Assembly: GCA_017590115.1 (NCBI GenBank)
Contig: JAGGNK010006426.1
Span: forward strand, 259,221-323,220
DNA length: 64,000 nucleotides
Direction: 5' to 3'
From: Montifringilla adamsi
Lineage: Eukaryota > Chordata > Aves > Passeriformes > Passeridae
This document shows, piece by piece, positions 24,935-37,025 of this stretch; position 1 is the stretch's first letter, and every line of letters starts with the position of its first letter. Position numbers and translations under genes: made by a program. Below the pieces are notes generated by a model. That model had not been told where the DNA came from. It did no database searches and saw only the letters and a program-made list of their open reading frames with translations.

Positions 24935-25935
24935 TTACTAATCACTTGAACCACAAGTCCCCAGATAATTATTCCAGGTAGAAATTTCATTTAATGTAAC
25001 AAAGGATGCCAAAAGCAGTGGTTTACTGCTCGACCTCATACTAAAAATAAGAAAGGCCTTGTTGATGATGTGAAGGTTGGGTGCAGTCTTGGCTGTAGCA
25101 ACCATGAGATTGTGCAGTTCAGTACTGAAAGAAGAGGTATCAGGACAGTGAGTAAGATTACAGCCATCGACTTCAGGAGAGCTAGCTTTAGCCTCTTTGG
25201 GGATCTCCTTGGAAGAGTCCCAGAGAAACAGGCCCTGCACGGAAGAGGGCTCCAAGAGAGTTGGTAGATTTCCAAGGATCAGTTCCTCCAGGCTCAAGAG
25301 TGATGCATGCGAATGAGAAAGAAATCAGTGGGAAAGGGCAAGAAACCTCCATGGATGAATAAAGAAACCTCCTATCATTATTCAGGAGTAAACAGGAAAC
25401 ACACAGGAGATGGAAGTGAGTTAGGTCACTTGGAGTGAATATAAAGGGGTAATCAAAGTAGAAATGAGAATAGAAAGGCCAAGGCACATCTAGAATTAAA
25501 TATGGCCAAGGATGTGAAGGATAACAAAAAAGGCTTTTCAAATACGTCAATTACAAAAGAAAAGAGAATATAGGTCCATTGGTAAATAGAGAGGAGACTC
25601 TGGTAACAGAATGTAAAGAAGACAGAGTTATAGAATGCCTTCTTTGCATCAGTCTACACTGATGAGACCAGCCTCCAGAAATATCTGACCCAGGAGACCA
25701 GGGTAAATTAATGTTGGACAGAAAATTTCCTCTTGGTCACAAAGGATTGGGTTAGAGTCAGGAAAACATGATAAGCTCCAGGAGCAAATCCCACAGAGGG
25801 GTATGAAGTTGATTGAGGGACTGGAGCATCTCTTTTACAAGGGAAGGCTGAGGGAGCTGGTTCAGCATTAAGAGACAACTGAGAGAGGACCTCATCAATG
25901 TCTGTCAGTATCTGAAGGGAGGGAGATAAGAGGAT
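24935..25935 (+). mobile_element. CR1 LINE with ORF2 endonuclease remnant, internally deleted
   Basis: In plus orientation, 24935-25700 corresponds to the CR1 ORF2 segment covering the end of the endonuclease domain and the linker before the reverse transcriptase. The frame at 25070-25267 reads KVGCSLGCSNHEIVQF followed by IDFRRASFSLFGDLLGRVPE and GRGLQESW, which I recognise as CR1 ORF2. The endonuclease SDH catalytic triplet is changed to SNH. Downstream, near 25495, the AATTAAATATGGCCAAGGATG / AAGGATAACAAAAAAGGC linker block is clear. The RT domain is missing: sequence jumps near 25700-25780 to the 3' UTR block (GGGACTGGAGCATCTCTTTTA at 25815) and stops near 25935. The copy is a dead relic. 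Confidence 0.9.
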
Positions 25936-26605
25936 GCTGGGAGCTGATCTGCTGGGAAGGAGCTCTGCAGACAAGAACCTGGAGGTCCTGGTGGACAAAA
26001 AACTGTCCAAAAGACAGCACTGTGTCCTGGTGGCCAAGAAGGCCAGTGGTGTCCTGGAGTGCATTAGGAGAGCATTGCCAGCTGGTCGAAGAAGGTGATT
26101 CTGCCCCTCTATTCAGGTGTGGTGAGGCACATGTGGAGTGCTGTGTCCATATCTGGGCTCCTCAGTGCAGGGGAGACATGAGAAATCCTGAAGAGGGTCC
26201 AGTGGATGATTAAGGAACTGGAGCATCTCCCTTACAAGGAAAGGCTGAGAGTTGGGCCTGTTCAATCTCAAAGAGACAACTGAGGGGACCTTGCTGATAA
26301 GAGTGATAAGGTGATAAGAGGCTCCACGCTCTGCTTAGTGGTTCCAAGCAATAGGACGAGACAACAGGCAGAAAATCATGCATAGGAAGTTCCACCTGAA
26401 TATGAGGAAGAACTGCCTCACTGTGTGGGTGACCATGCATTGAAAGAGATTGCCCAGAAAGGCTGTGGAGACTCCCTCACTGGGAATATTGAAGAGCCAT
26501 CTGTATACAATCCTGTGCAAGGTGCTCTAGCAGGGAGGTTGGATCAAATGCCCAACTGTGGTCCTTTCCACTCTGACCCATTCTGTGATTCTGTGATTAT
26601 CAAAC
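25936..26605 (+). mobile_element. CR1 LINE, 5'-truncated 3' end, abutting another copy
   Basis: A second plus-strand CR1 begins abruptly at about 25936. Its sequence (GAAGGAGCTCTGCAGACAAG, GGAGGTCCTGGTGGAC) lies upstream, in element order, of the block that ends the preceding copy, so this is a separate copy or a duplication. It proceeds through the GTGTCCTGGTGGCCAAGAAG, GGAGTGCATTAGGAGAG and GGAACTGGAGCATCTCCC blocks to CTTTCCACTCTGACCC, and ends with ATTCTGTGATTCTGTGATT. The GGAGCATCTC block thus occurs twice in the locus (25822 and 26220). Confidence 0.92.
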
Positions 26606-29600
26606 ACATGAACATTAATAAAAATCAACCTGATTTAGAAGGATGCTGATTTTACACAGTTGCATGTAATCACTGCTACTTTAAGACAGTAAAAAACTTT
26701 TCTTTTTTTTGATGTAAGAATTCTAATATTATAGAAATTTGAGAATTAAAACCAGAACAATAGCAACAAAAAAATTCCAATTTTCCAAGCAAAAGGATTT
26801 TTACTAGGTTTTGGGAGTTTTTCAGGGTTGGTTGTTTCTTTTTTGGTTGGTTTTGCTTTTTTTTTTCTAAACTATATTGTTCTCTGCCAAGAATACATGG
26901 AGGGAAAATAGGCTCTTTTGCTAAGAAGTTTTGGTCAATTCCACAAAAAACATTACAGACAAAAAGGTGTTCTTTATGAATTATTAATTAACTTTTAGTT
27001 ATACAGAACCCTAACCAGACAACAAAATATCTCAAAATTATACAGGATCTTAAAATCCTTTTGTGAATTCTTAAAATGCCTTTTGTGAAACAATCAATAC
27101 TTCTTTAAATAACCCTAACTTATAGGAAAAATGATGAATATATTAACTAATTTTAAACTCATGATTATACAATATACATATAATATTTATAATAGATTGA
27201 TATAGAAGTATATCAACAGGTTGCACTAAAAATGTTCTTTAAAAAGTTCTGTCTCTCAATAAACTGACTTATGATAAAAGACTAAGTGCTACTAATATGC
27301 TAAAATTAGACCACACATCCTGTGCTCCATGATCCTGTACTACCTGGTTGTGAACAGTAAAATTATAGTTGCAAAGAAGCAACATTTTATTTTTTATTCA
27401 GATTATATTATTACAACCTCTGTATTCTAACTGTAGATTGCCTTTTGTGACTCATCTACTATGATTAGCATGCAGATACTGAGAAATACTGACCTGTATT
27501 ATATATTACCTTGCTATATTAACTACTACTTGCTGTATGTTGCATATTTGGGAGTACAAAAATACCAATATTTTCTTGGACAGAAAAATACAGATTAAAA
27601 ATGTTTTTCCTTTCATTTTACTGAAAATCATCTGTAATAGATAAGTATGAAGAAAAGAATCGAGTACTTTCAATAAATGCCTAACTAGTTCATGAAGATT
27701 TTGTTTATTCCAGTTTCTATCCACACAAAGAACTCTGGAAGAACTAAATTACTTGAAGTATATATAATTTTGTGGACAAAAATATTTTCATTGGTAATGT
27801 ATCTATGCTGTATTGATTTTTTTTTTTCTTTTGCAATTCTATTTGGTTGCTTTCTTAATCACTATTCCTTCATTAGAAATTACACCTTGCCTTATTTTAT
27901 TATCAGTGTCAGTAAAAATATATTTATGAACAATATAGATTTTTATCAAAAAAAGGAGGTTCTTTTTTCATAATTTTAAGGTTGACTAAGTGGTTAAGTG
28001 AATTTTGTGTTGATGCTAAGTAGATAAATGAATCAGAATTTTTTAGCCATAGCTACAGTATAGCCTGAGTGTGGGAGTGTTCACTTTTTTTCCCAGGACT
28101 CCTCATCCATCTTTAGCCACAAGACTCAAAACTGCTTATTGACTTAAGGAGTAATTGACTCTGCATAGATGTCTCATCTTTGACCTTTGTGTTGTGATTG
28201 TGAGATGTGAACTATTGTCAAAATGCACAATTTTTTTGTAATGTAATTCTTTCTCCTCAGCATTTGAACTCATTCTATCATCACATTTCAGCTAGCCAAA
28301 TAACTATCAAACTAAAAGAATGTTCAAACTGAACAAACCTAAATTGGCTTCAATAATATGGCCTAGAGGTTAAAGCTTGAATATACTTATTCTAGCTTGC
28401 CAAGCTATTGAACTGATAGTCAGTGTTAAGAATTTTAATACTTATATATTATTATTAATAATATTAATTCCATCATAAAATGCTTAAAAAATAATAATTG
28501 CCTCCTTTAAATCTATGATCAAAAAAAGTAACAGACCGCATCTTATATGCCTGTATCTAGAGTTTTCATCTTTTTCATCAACCACAACACATTTGTTCTA
28601 AATAACGAAGATGTATTGTCTCCTCTTGCATGTATCTTAATTATCATGAAAGTGCCGCAGACATACCTCTGTTCATCCAAGTTTAAATATGGAATCTGAG
28701 ACACAATGAAGTTTAAGGGATATGCTTTTTATTTCTGCATTATCAAAATTTCACCATTAAGGGGAATATTATGTTGACATTTTCTGGGCCGATACTGTGC
28801 TCACCAAGCAGAGGAAAACAAATCACTGAATGTCTGTTTAAGAGAAATCAATACATAAAAGAGGCAACCTCTATTCAATTTTCAGCTGGCTTTTCTATGC
28901 TTATGAAATTTTGCTAAAGTACTTCCTGTAAGAGATAGTTTGCACAACTCAGATTTACTTGTTTCCATAACATCTGAAACGAAAATTAATGAAAGTTAAA
29001 AAATTGTACATATATATGCCACAAATACAGAATTCTTAAACTAACACAAATATTAAACCACTGAGACTATGCTGTAAATTTGGCAGGGTTTTTTTTTTCA
29101 TTTTTAATTTTCCACTGTTTTTCCATTGCTATTAATTGCTTCAAGAAAATGTCTTACATTTGATGAAGTGACATAATTTTAGGAAATTTAATTTATTCCA
29201 CATTTACAATCTTGAAGAAATGGGAATCTAGCCACAGACAATCAGGAATTCTTTACTTTGAAATATAAATATTAATAAATAGCTCACATTTATTTAAAAA
29301 AAAAAACCTCAATCTGGTGCAAGAGAGTACAGAAATAAATTAGATTTGTATTTATTAAATTTTACTTTAAGAATGTGAATTTGTTCTAAGAATGTGCTTA
29401 TTAATTTGGGTAAAATACATTATTGCATCTGAATTACTTCTATTTTTACAGTAGGAAACATCAACACAAGGGGATAATTTTATTATTTCCAATAAAAGTA
29501 ATTTATATTTTAGCTAATAAAATGAGACAAGAGAATGACCAAATGGCATGATTTAGATCACACTGTAATCTGTAGCACATTTTCAAAGTCAAGGAAAAAA

Positions 29601-31620
29601 AGTCCTTGAAAAGGAATCAAAATGGAATTTCATTGTTGGCATTCACTCCAATAAATAGACACTGCTTGTGTGACATTACTTCTTTTAGATAACAGTGTAG
29701 TTAGTGACAATGATATCACAAAGAAAAAGTCACTCAGAGGACTGATAAGAACAAACATCTGCTCGGTTTAAAAGTAACAGACTATGGGAGAACTACATAA
29801 ATTAAAACCAGAAATATTTTTTCTTGTTTACTTTGTAAATTCTCCATATTTCAACAAGAGAGCAGAGAATACTCTAGGCTGCATCAGTGATCCTACCTCT
29901 GCAATTGATGTACAAAATGTAATGACCATCTCTATGTCTGTAGAATATGAAATAACATAAAACTTTATTCTTCTTAGGATCTAGAGTTTTGAAAGGTTTT
30001 CTTGCACTCATTAAATTCTGGAACATGAATGATTTTCATATAACAATTATATATAACCAAAATTATAAAACAGTTCTTTGTACATGGTATCTAGCTTAGC
30101 AAAACCCACATGGTGTTTCACTGAAAGATGAAGATTTTTTTTTCCAGCACTTGAGCTCCAACAATAGCACAAACTTTGACTGAAAGAAAAAGAATGAGCA
30201 TGGTATATTAAAGCTGATACACATGGGACATGACTCACAATTATTGGGCCCTTCAGTATTCAGAACATTTTTAACACCTGGAAATAAGTAACGATTGTGT
30301 CTGTTTTCTCTACTCAGTATTTAAATAAAGAAATTTAAAATAATCCTATTTCAGATGAAAATTCCCAGTTAGAGAGTATTATATGAGTTACTAGAGTGTT
30401 GCTAAAATCAAGAGAAGCTATGATGTAATTTATTAGTTTTGTATAAATTGCTCATCCAAGAACATTGACAGGTTGCAGTGACCTCTTAAAAAATCTACAA
30501 GCCTTCTTTGCAGTCAGAACAATAAAAGCCTTTAGAGTTTTGTCATACTCATATGGGTGTGGATATGGAATATTCTGGAAGGAGTCTGACAAGTATTGAT
30601 AAACAGATTACTGAAATTTGGAAACCTGACAGTATTTAACATTCCTGAGTGACTCATGCTCTACTGAACTAATTACAATAATCACCCAGATTTCCAGATG
30701 TGTAGGAAGATAGGATTTCTGGAAAATATGAACTGAGCTCTGTTTATATGATATATATTTCTGTAAATACAGAAATAATCTGATGCCTTTGTGATTCAGG
30801 ATTCCTACATATGAAATCAATCAGAGATTTACAGTTTTGGAAATTTGCCAAGAGAGCCTGCAAGAAAAGTTTGTCAGATAGACACTGAAGGACATTGTTA
30901 TGGAAGTTAAATCTGAAATGACAATTCAGCTGATCAAAGTAGATCAAAGAACTACACCAACTTACCGCCTCACCAGAATGTCCTCACAGCACAGTTAACG
31001 ACTGGAGGATTAAAAGTGTAAGACTCTTCAAGATTTCCCTGAAATAGAAAATCAAACATGTTTTATTTGCTTTTCTACAGCAACAGCAATAAATTCTGAA
31101 GGGTTCAAGAAACAGAAATATTAAATACACTGACAATAAATAACTTCTGCAAACAGTAATCATTGAAAAGCAGCAAAACAAAATGGAATTTCTAGAGTAA
31201 CTGTGATGCAAAAGAATATAAATAATATTCATACACAATTATTTATATTGAAATTACCTATACTTGATTGAAGTGGTTATGAAACAATTGTGTTCCAAAT
31301 ACATTGTCCTAGTCATAAACACTTTCTTTCTTTGTCACTGCACTAGACCAGCCCTTTCTCAATGTACTGTTTTGTACAAAAATAGTTTCATAACTGAGCT
31401 TATGCTATTAGCTCTTTAAATGCACCAAACATATCACTAAAACCAGCAGTACTTGCACCAACTTGGTAAATTACCTTAGGCACATGAAAACAGACTTGTA
31501 GCCTTTTCAATAGTAAAGTTATCTTTTCACATATCACAAACCTGTGACAACCTCTACCATATGGATATCCATTCAATGCACTCATTTAGCTATCAGTCAA
31601 GTTTAAGAGGTGAGTCTGTG
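26606..31620. other. AT-rich unique sequence, no gene recognised
   Basis: A long stretch without a recognisable element. T-rich/TTGG patches occur at 26829-26870. Open frames of 60-93 codons are scattered over both strands and none shows a family motif. Confidence 0.45.
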
Positions 31621-31625
31621 AAAAC

Positions 31626-32122
31626 CCTGTGATGTTCAACAAGGCCAAATGCAAGGTCCTGCATCCTGACTGGAGAAACCCAAACATAAATACAGGCTGG
31701 GTGGAGAATGGATTATGAGGGGAAAGATTTAGGGGCATTGGTCAATGAGAAGGAAAACACAACCCAGTAATGTGCACTTGCAGCTCAGAAAGCCAACTTC
31801 AGCCTGGGTGACATCAAAAGTCGTGTTCCCAGCAGGTCAGTGGAGGTGACTGTCTCCTTCTACTCTGCTCTTGTGTGACCCCACCTGGAGTGCTGTATCC
31901 AAGGCTGAGGCACTCAGCAAAATATATGGACCTGTTGGAACAGCTTTTTTTACTGTAACTAAATACTGAAGCAGTTTGCCAAGAAATGACTGTGGAATAT
32001 TCATCTCAGAAATACTGAAAAGCCATCTGGACACGGTCTTAGGTAACCTGCTTTCAGTAGCTCTGCTTGAGCAGGGAGGTGGGCCCAGATCCAACATTGA
32101 TCACTCTGTGATACTGTGATAT
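31626..32122 (+). mobile_element. CR1 LINE, 3' fragment with internal deletion
   Basis: Plus-strand CR1: ACAAGGCCAAATGCAAGGTC near 31640 (C-terminal ORF2, the FNKAK region), then degraded blocks at 31810-31900 (TCAGTGGAGGTGAC, GTGTGACCCCACCTGGAGTG). A jump near 31950 omits the ACTGGAGCATCTCC section and resumes in the 3' UTR (CAGTTTGCCAAGAAATGACTG, TGAGCAGGGAGGTGGGCCC). It ends with the tail CACTCTGTGATACTGTGATA. Older and more diverged than the copy at 25936. Confidence 0.9.
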
Positions 32123-33789
32123 ATTTTACACAACACTCATGAGTTTGTGTTCTATCCACTCACTCAGCAGTCTGGGATTGATAACCACCTTCCACTGTTT
32201 TATATATCTCAGTCATGTCATTCAGAAATCACAATATTCCTAAATGATTTAGGAGGGAATAGAAGTAAATACCAATAAATGACCACCAATGTTCAAGAAT
32301 GTTTCATCCTAAAAACTCTCTTCCCCGAAACTATTCTATTTTTGTCATAATAGAGTAACAGTTTCAGTGGTTTTGTTGTTTTGTTTTGTTATTTTTTTTT
32401 AATTTGCTGCAAATGCAACATGAAGACAATTGTTGAAAACAGGCAGGTAGAAAACTTTTGTTGTAAGTAAATGTTAAGTAGTATAAAATACAAGGGGAAT
32501 TCATGTTTGGAGGATTTATTTAATATGATCTTGCAGGGATTTCAAATGTGTTGTATATGACAATGGACTGAGTCAATCATTTTTATGTCAGAAGTATTTC
32601 ACTATCTGCTTTATTTTCCACAGTCAGACCAGAAGCAGAGTGAACAGAAACACACAAATAGCAATGTTGTCAGTGCTGAAGGCTTAATGACATGGTTCAA
32701 ATTACTACTTTGAATATATATTTTGTTACATTGTAACATTGCTGTGTTTATGGCAGATATTTATTAAGCTGATACTAACACCAGTTAGTATTTCCTTTAT
32801 GTCAATAAAGCATAATTTTTTTTTAACCTAAGTTGCTTAACTAAACATCATATCATAGGAATGCTGATTAAGCAATATAAATTCATAAAAAATGTCATGA
32901 AAACTGGTGCACTATGCATTGTTCCTTTTTCATAAAACTGTATGCAAATATAAGATACTTCTATTCTTTTATCAGTTCCCTTTGTTACTCTATACTATGT
33001 ATTTTAGTTGCCTGTATTAAATTTGTTTGGTCCAATTACACGGTCTTTCATGATTTGAAAATTATGAACCTATTCTGTTCACTGAAAGACTGTTTTCACA
33101 TTCAATACTTTCCTTTCTATTAATAGTACTGTTTTTCATCAGCTTTTGTTTAAAAAAGCCAGAAATTCCAACCACAAAACATAAAAATATTGCCTAAATA
33201 TATTCTTAATGTTCTAATTTGTTAAGCACAGTTTATGTAGATTAATTTATGGTCATTTTCTTGAATAAAAAACACATTCTGTGTACATTTAAAAAGAGGA
33301 AGAACTATTTCAGAGTTGTAGTAGAGGGATAGAAGTTGAGTAAGACTTTTTCCTGTATTTGGAGGCATGCATACCTTTCACCTCTCTCTTCTCCTGCACT
33401 GTTTTTCTCTACCTACCATTCCATGGCTCCTTTCTGTTCTTACTCAACTTCTTTTGATAGTTCCACAGTTAGGCCTTATTCAGTTTTCATCTCAGTATCA
33501 AAGATATCAGTGTATCAGCATAGCTTTGAGCTTAAGTCAGAGATGATTAAACTGCAAAAACTGACAAAATAACCAGCACATCTGAATATCATAGGGTAGC
33601 TCTGGAAACTCATCTATTTGGTTTCCTAAATTTGCCAAAACAGAAAAATCTCCATCACTGGCTACTGTTTATTTAAAAGATAGAAAAAAATGAAGAGGAT
33701 GGTGGGTTACATTGATAAAAGTATCAAGAGAATAATGTTGCTATACAGACCCACAAGATCATTAGGCTGGTCCCTGCCTAAAAAATAAC

Positions 33790-33825
33790 TTTATAAAATA
33801 GTTATAACTATAACTATTTTATAAA
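33790..33825. repeat. near-perfect AT-rich inverted repeat
   Basis: Two 17-base arms (TTTATAAAATAGTTATA and its complement) are separated by two bases. The motif AGTTATAACTTATAAAAT recurs just downstream at 33828-33846, so the locus is a small family of TTATAAAAT/AGTTATAA units able to form a cruciform or hairpin. Confidence 0.9.
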
Positions 33826-36039
33826 ATTAGTTATAACTTATAAAATGACTTTTTTTTTTTTTACAAAAATACTTCTTCCCCTAAAAAATCTTTTGTGTCT
33901 CCAGAATCTTTATTCCCTGTATTTAAATTTAAAATATAAGAAAGCAGATGTCACGGTTCCCAAACTTTGTTTCTGTGTCACACAAGGCTAAAAGCTCTTG
34001 AGAGAAAAGATGTGGTCTGTTTTGAGTGGCTGTCAGTGGACTTTGGGGGCAGACATTGCTGTTAGACTCTGTATGACCATAGCCAGGCCTCTCTGAGGTT
34101 TGTCACTGGTAAATTGAGTTGGCAGTCTTCTGCTATGTCACTCACATGCCATGCAAATAAGTTCATTGAAGAATACTGTGAAAGCATGTGAATCTATGGG
34201 AATGAAGGCAACTCATTTAAATTTGACCTAATTAAAGTTAATTCTCTTGTGGTTGTCCTTTAGTCTTCTTTTTAATCACTTTAGTATTGAAATAATGAAA
34301 ATGGGCATTCCTTGTATTCCATACCTTAGGCAAGCAAAACTAGCAGCTAGCATGGAACAGACAGAATCTTCCATTGTGTCATGCTTTTCTGCCCTGTCCA
34401 CTGTTTCTCCCTTGACAGAGTCCATGAGTCTAAAGAGCTCAGAACTATTACTTAGGAAAAAAGAGTTTCATTTTCTACAAGTTTACCTTTTTGATGGCAG
34501 CCTGATAAATGTTACACCTGGACAGGGAAAGGGGCAGAAGCATATGAATTGGTACTTTTTGCGGTAACTAGATTGTAGCTTGTTTTTTTTGAGAAGGAAA
34601 ACCTCTCTCAGGCACCTGAAGGTCACAGCAAGGGACAGACAAAGTTCTTTAAGTTCTTTAAACAGCTGAAAAAAGCCTGTCAGGAAAAATGACATACTAG
34701 TCAAGCTCTTTTTTTTTTTTTTTTTTTGGGGAAACTGGTTGTATATGTGGATATGGCACAGAATAGAAAATGAGATCCTATATGGACTGATGACCAAGAA
34801 ATCACTTCAGTGCTCTTGAAAGGAAAGAAACACCCAAATCCAAAAAATTGAGAGAAGAGAGGTAATTAAGTAAATGACTTAATATTAACTCAATGCAAAC
34901 AACTGTCATGTTGGGATAGCCTAGTTCTGAGTAATATCATTTAGATGTTGGAAATTTGCACCAACATAACACAGTCTGTAACAATAGATAATTTCAGATT
35001 TGGATTATAAAAAGTGTGTAGAAAATCTTTAAAGATGGAAGTACTGAAAAAATAGAATGTTAGCTTCATTATAAGCAGGAAAGGTAAGCTAGAAGTTGAA
35101 CCTTCTACAGGTTGGAAGTACTTAGTCTGATTTAGAATTAGTGTCAAAGAGTAGATTCCATGCTTCTATCATTTTACTAAAAATGTTTAAAAGGATGAAA
35201 GATGTTGGTATATACACTAGATTCTCATTTTGTAGTAATATATTTTCCCTCCTAGAATTGAAAGTTATTCATATTTAAGATTTCTTGGTTTTGACAAAGA
35301 AATTATACTGTCAAAAATAGTTTTCTTATTAAGAGCAATTTTCCCCTTGCTGATACAATAACTGCCATCAACATCTGACAGTCATTCTCAGAATGTATGA
35401 GTATACCCTGTTTATTGTCATCCTTGCAAATATGAAGTGTGAAAAACATGTATTTCTCAAATAAAGTTTAGAGTAAAATATTCCTTACCTAACCATTTGC
35501 TTTCAATCGTGAAAGAACATCAAGAGATGTGTCTTTGGCTCTAAGCAGCAACATGAAAGAGGAGGAAAAATATACGTCTCTCAAACTAAAACATGGAAGT
35601 GTGAAGAATTATATCAAAATCAGGATTTTCAATATTCAGAAAATCTGGTACCTAATTTAATTAGTTTCCTTAGAGAACAAAACTTCAAAGTCTTTCAAGA
35701 AGACTAGATAAACCAGGAGAAATGAATATTGGTCTAAAAAAGCCAGAGTATGTCCCACTTCTAGAGACAACAGTATACATGCACATGAAGGATAATGAAA
35801 AAAAGTTGATTAAGAATTTTGTATCTGATGTGGTTTTTGAGAATAAAAGACATTTTGCCCTTAAACATTTTCTGAATATCTTCCTGATCCCTCAATCATG
35901 ATTAATCCTGGCCATTCAATGTCACCTGTGTATTTAGTCCAGAAAGACAATAGCAGATGATGGCGCTAAGAGAGGCCTATTAAGACCTCTCACTTGCCTA
36001 ACCTTATTTTCACAAAGAGACTGAAACGCAGTCTCCCTC

Positions 36040-36275
36040 TTAACGGTACAGCACAAGTAGGCAGTCTTCCAGGAATGATTTTACAGCCAAGTAAATCAGT
36101 GTTTCTTCTCCTGTAAAGTCATTCTCAGTAGTATTCTCATTGCTATTAAGAGGTAGCACGACGAAGAATAATATCAAGAAACATAGTATTGCCCCAGTGG
36201 GAATGTAGTAGGAAACAAAATAGAGGGGTTTCAGGCTGCTATTTAGAAGAGATTTAAGCCCTAGTAAACAGGACC
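36040..36275 (-). CDS. possible terminal coding exon, product unknown
   Basis: On the minus strand an open frame of about 78 codons runs from a good 3' splice-site context to a stop at 36040-36042. The acceptor is a pyrimidine-rich TTTTCCCTTTATCTCTCTGC followed by AG|GG at 36276/36275, with a CTAAT branch-point-like sequence further upstream. The peptide begins SCLLGLKSLLNSS, has one hydrophobic stretch (FVSYYIPTGAILCFLILFF, residues about 19-37 of the exon), then an acidic segment with one N-glycosylation sequon (NTT) and ends DCLLVLYR. No family was recognised, no upstream partner exon was found, and no AATAAA follows the stop closely. Frames of this length also arise by chance in AT-rich DNA, so this is a candidate only. 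Confidence 0.2.
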
Positions 36276-36489
36276 CTGCAGAGAGATAAAGGGAAAATGT
36301 GTTTAACATTTTTTCACCTATTAGAATAGCATCACTGTTGTTTTACCTTGCATTTCACAAAGTCTGACAATCTCTATTCCAGTGCTGCAGGAAACCCAAG
36401 CAGTAAAAGAGCTCCTAAATCATAAGAAAAAAATTCGTAGGGCAGATCTCCTCTAAGAAAGTATCTGCCAGTAATAACTAGCATTTGCT

Positions 36490-37025
36490 CTTCATGAGAC
36501 AGAAGTTCCTGTCAGACTTATCACAGGCTGAGGTGAAAGCAGCTGCAATGGCCAACCAAGGATGTCAAGGGCTTGGGCAGCCCTTAAGGCCTGGCTAATT
36601 GCTGTTGCTAGTTGCTGTTTCTGCCTCGTTCTGCTGATGTGGGGCTGGGGTCCTCCCCACATCCGAGTGCCCACACCTGTCCTGCGCATTCCCTCATATC
36701 ACTGCCGCAGAACACTGTGGCTTCCCCACCACCACTGTGGCTCCTTCCCCTGCTAGGTGAATGCACTCCACAGGCACACTGTATCAGGCCTGGTGTGTCT
36801 GCAACTCCCACATCATCTTTCCAGGGTGCTCTCACCTTCCTAAGTCCCTACCTGTGTGTGGGGGCTGCTTCCTAAGGCCAAACCATGGTGCAAGGCACCA
36901 CAGCTGTGCAGGAGGCTGCCCTGCAGCCCACCCCGCCGGGAGCCATGGGTCAGGACTCACAGCAGGACTGGAAGCTACAGTCAGACACTATGAGGCCTTG
37001 CCCCAGGATGTGCCTTCCACTGTGA
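36490..37025. other. GC-rich island segment, possibly retroelement-derived
   Basis: Base composition rises sharply against the AT-rich flanks, without a CR1 match. The open frames of 64-89 codons (36492-36875) overlap on both strands and have low-complexity Ser/Pro/Cys-rich translations, so I treat them as non-coding. The block abuts the promoter-bearing LTR-like segment at 37026, and a similar GC-rich block lies on its other side (37503-37760). Both may be internal sequence of the same, unidentified endogenous retroelement. Confidence 0.35.

Larger units (their letters stand above)
32123..36489. other. AT-rich unique sequence; two exon-like blocks noted
   Basis: No mobile element recognised. 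It contains an AT palindrome (33790-33825), T runs (33850-33861, 34710-34728) and exon-like open blocks at 34274-34564 (plus) and 36040-36275 (minus), described separately. Confidence 0.4.
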
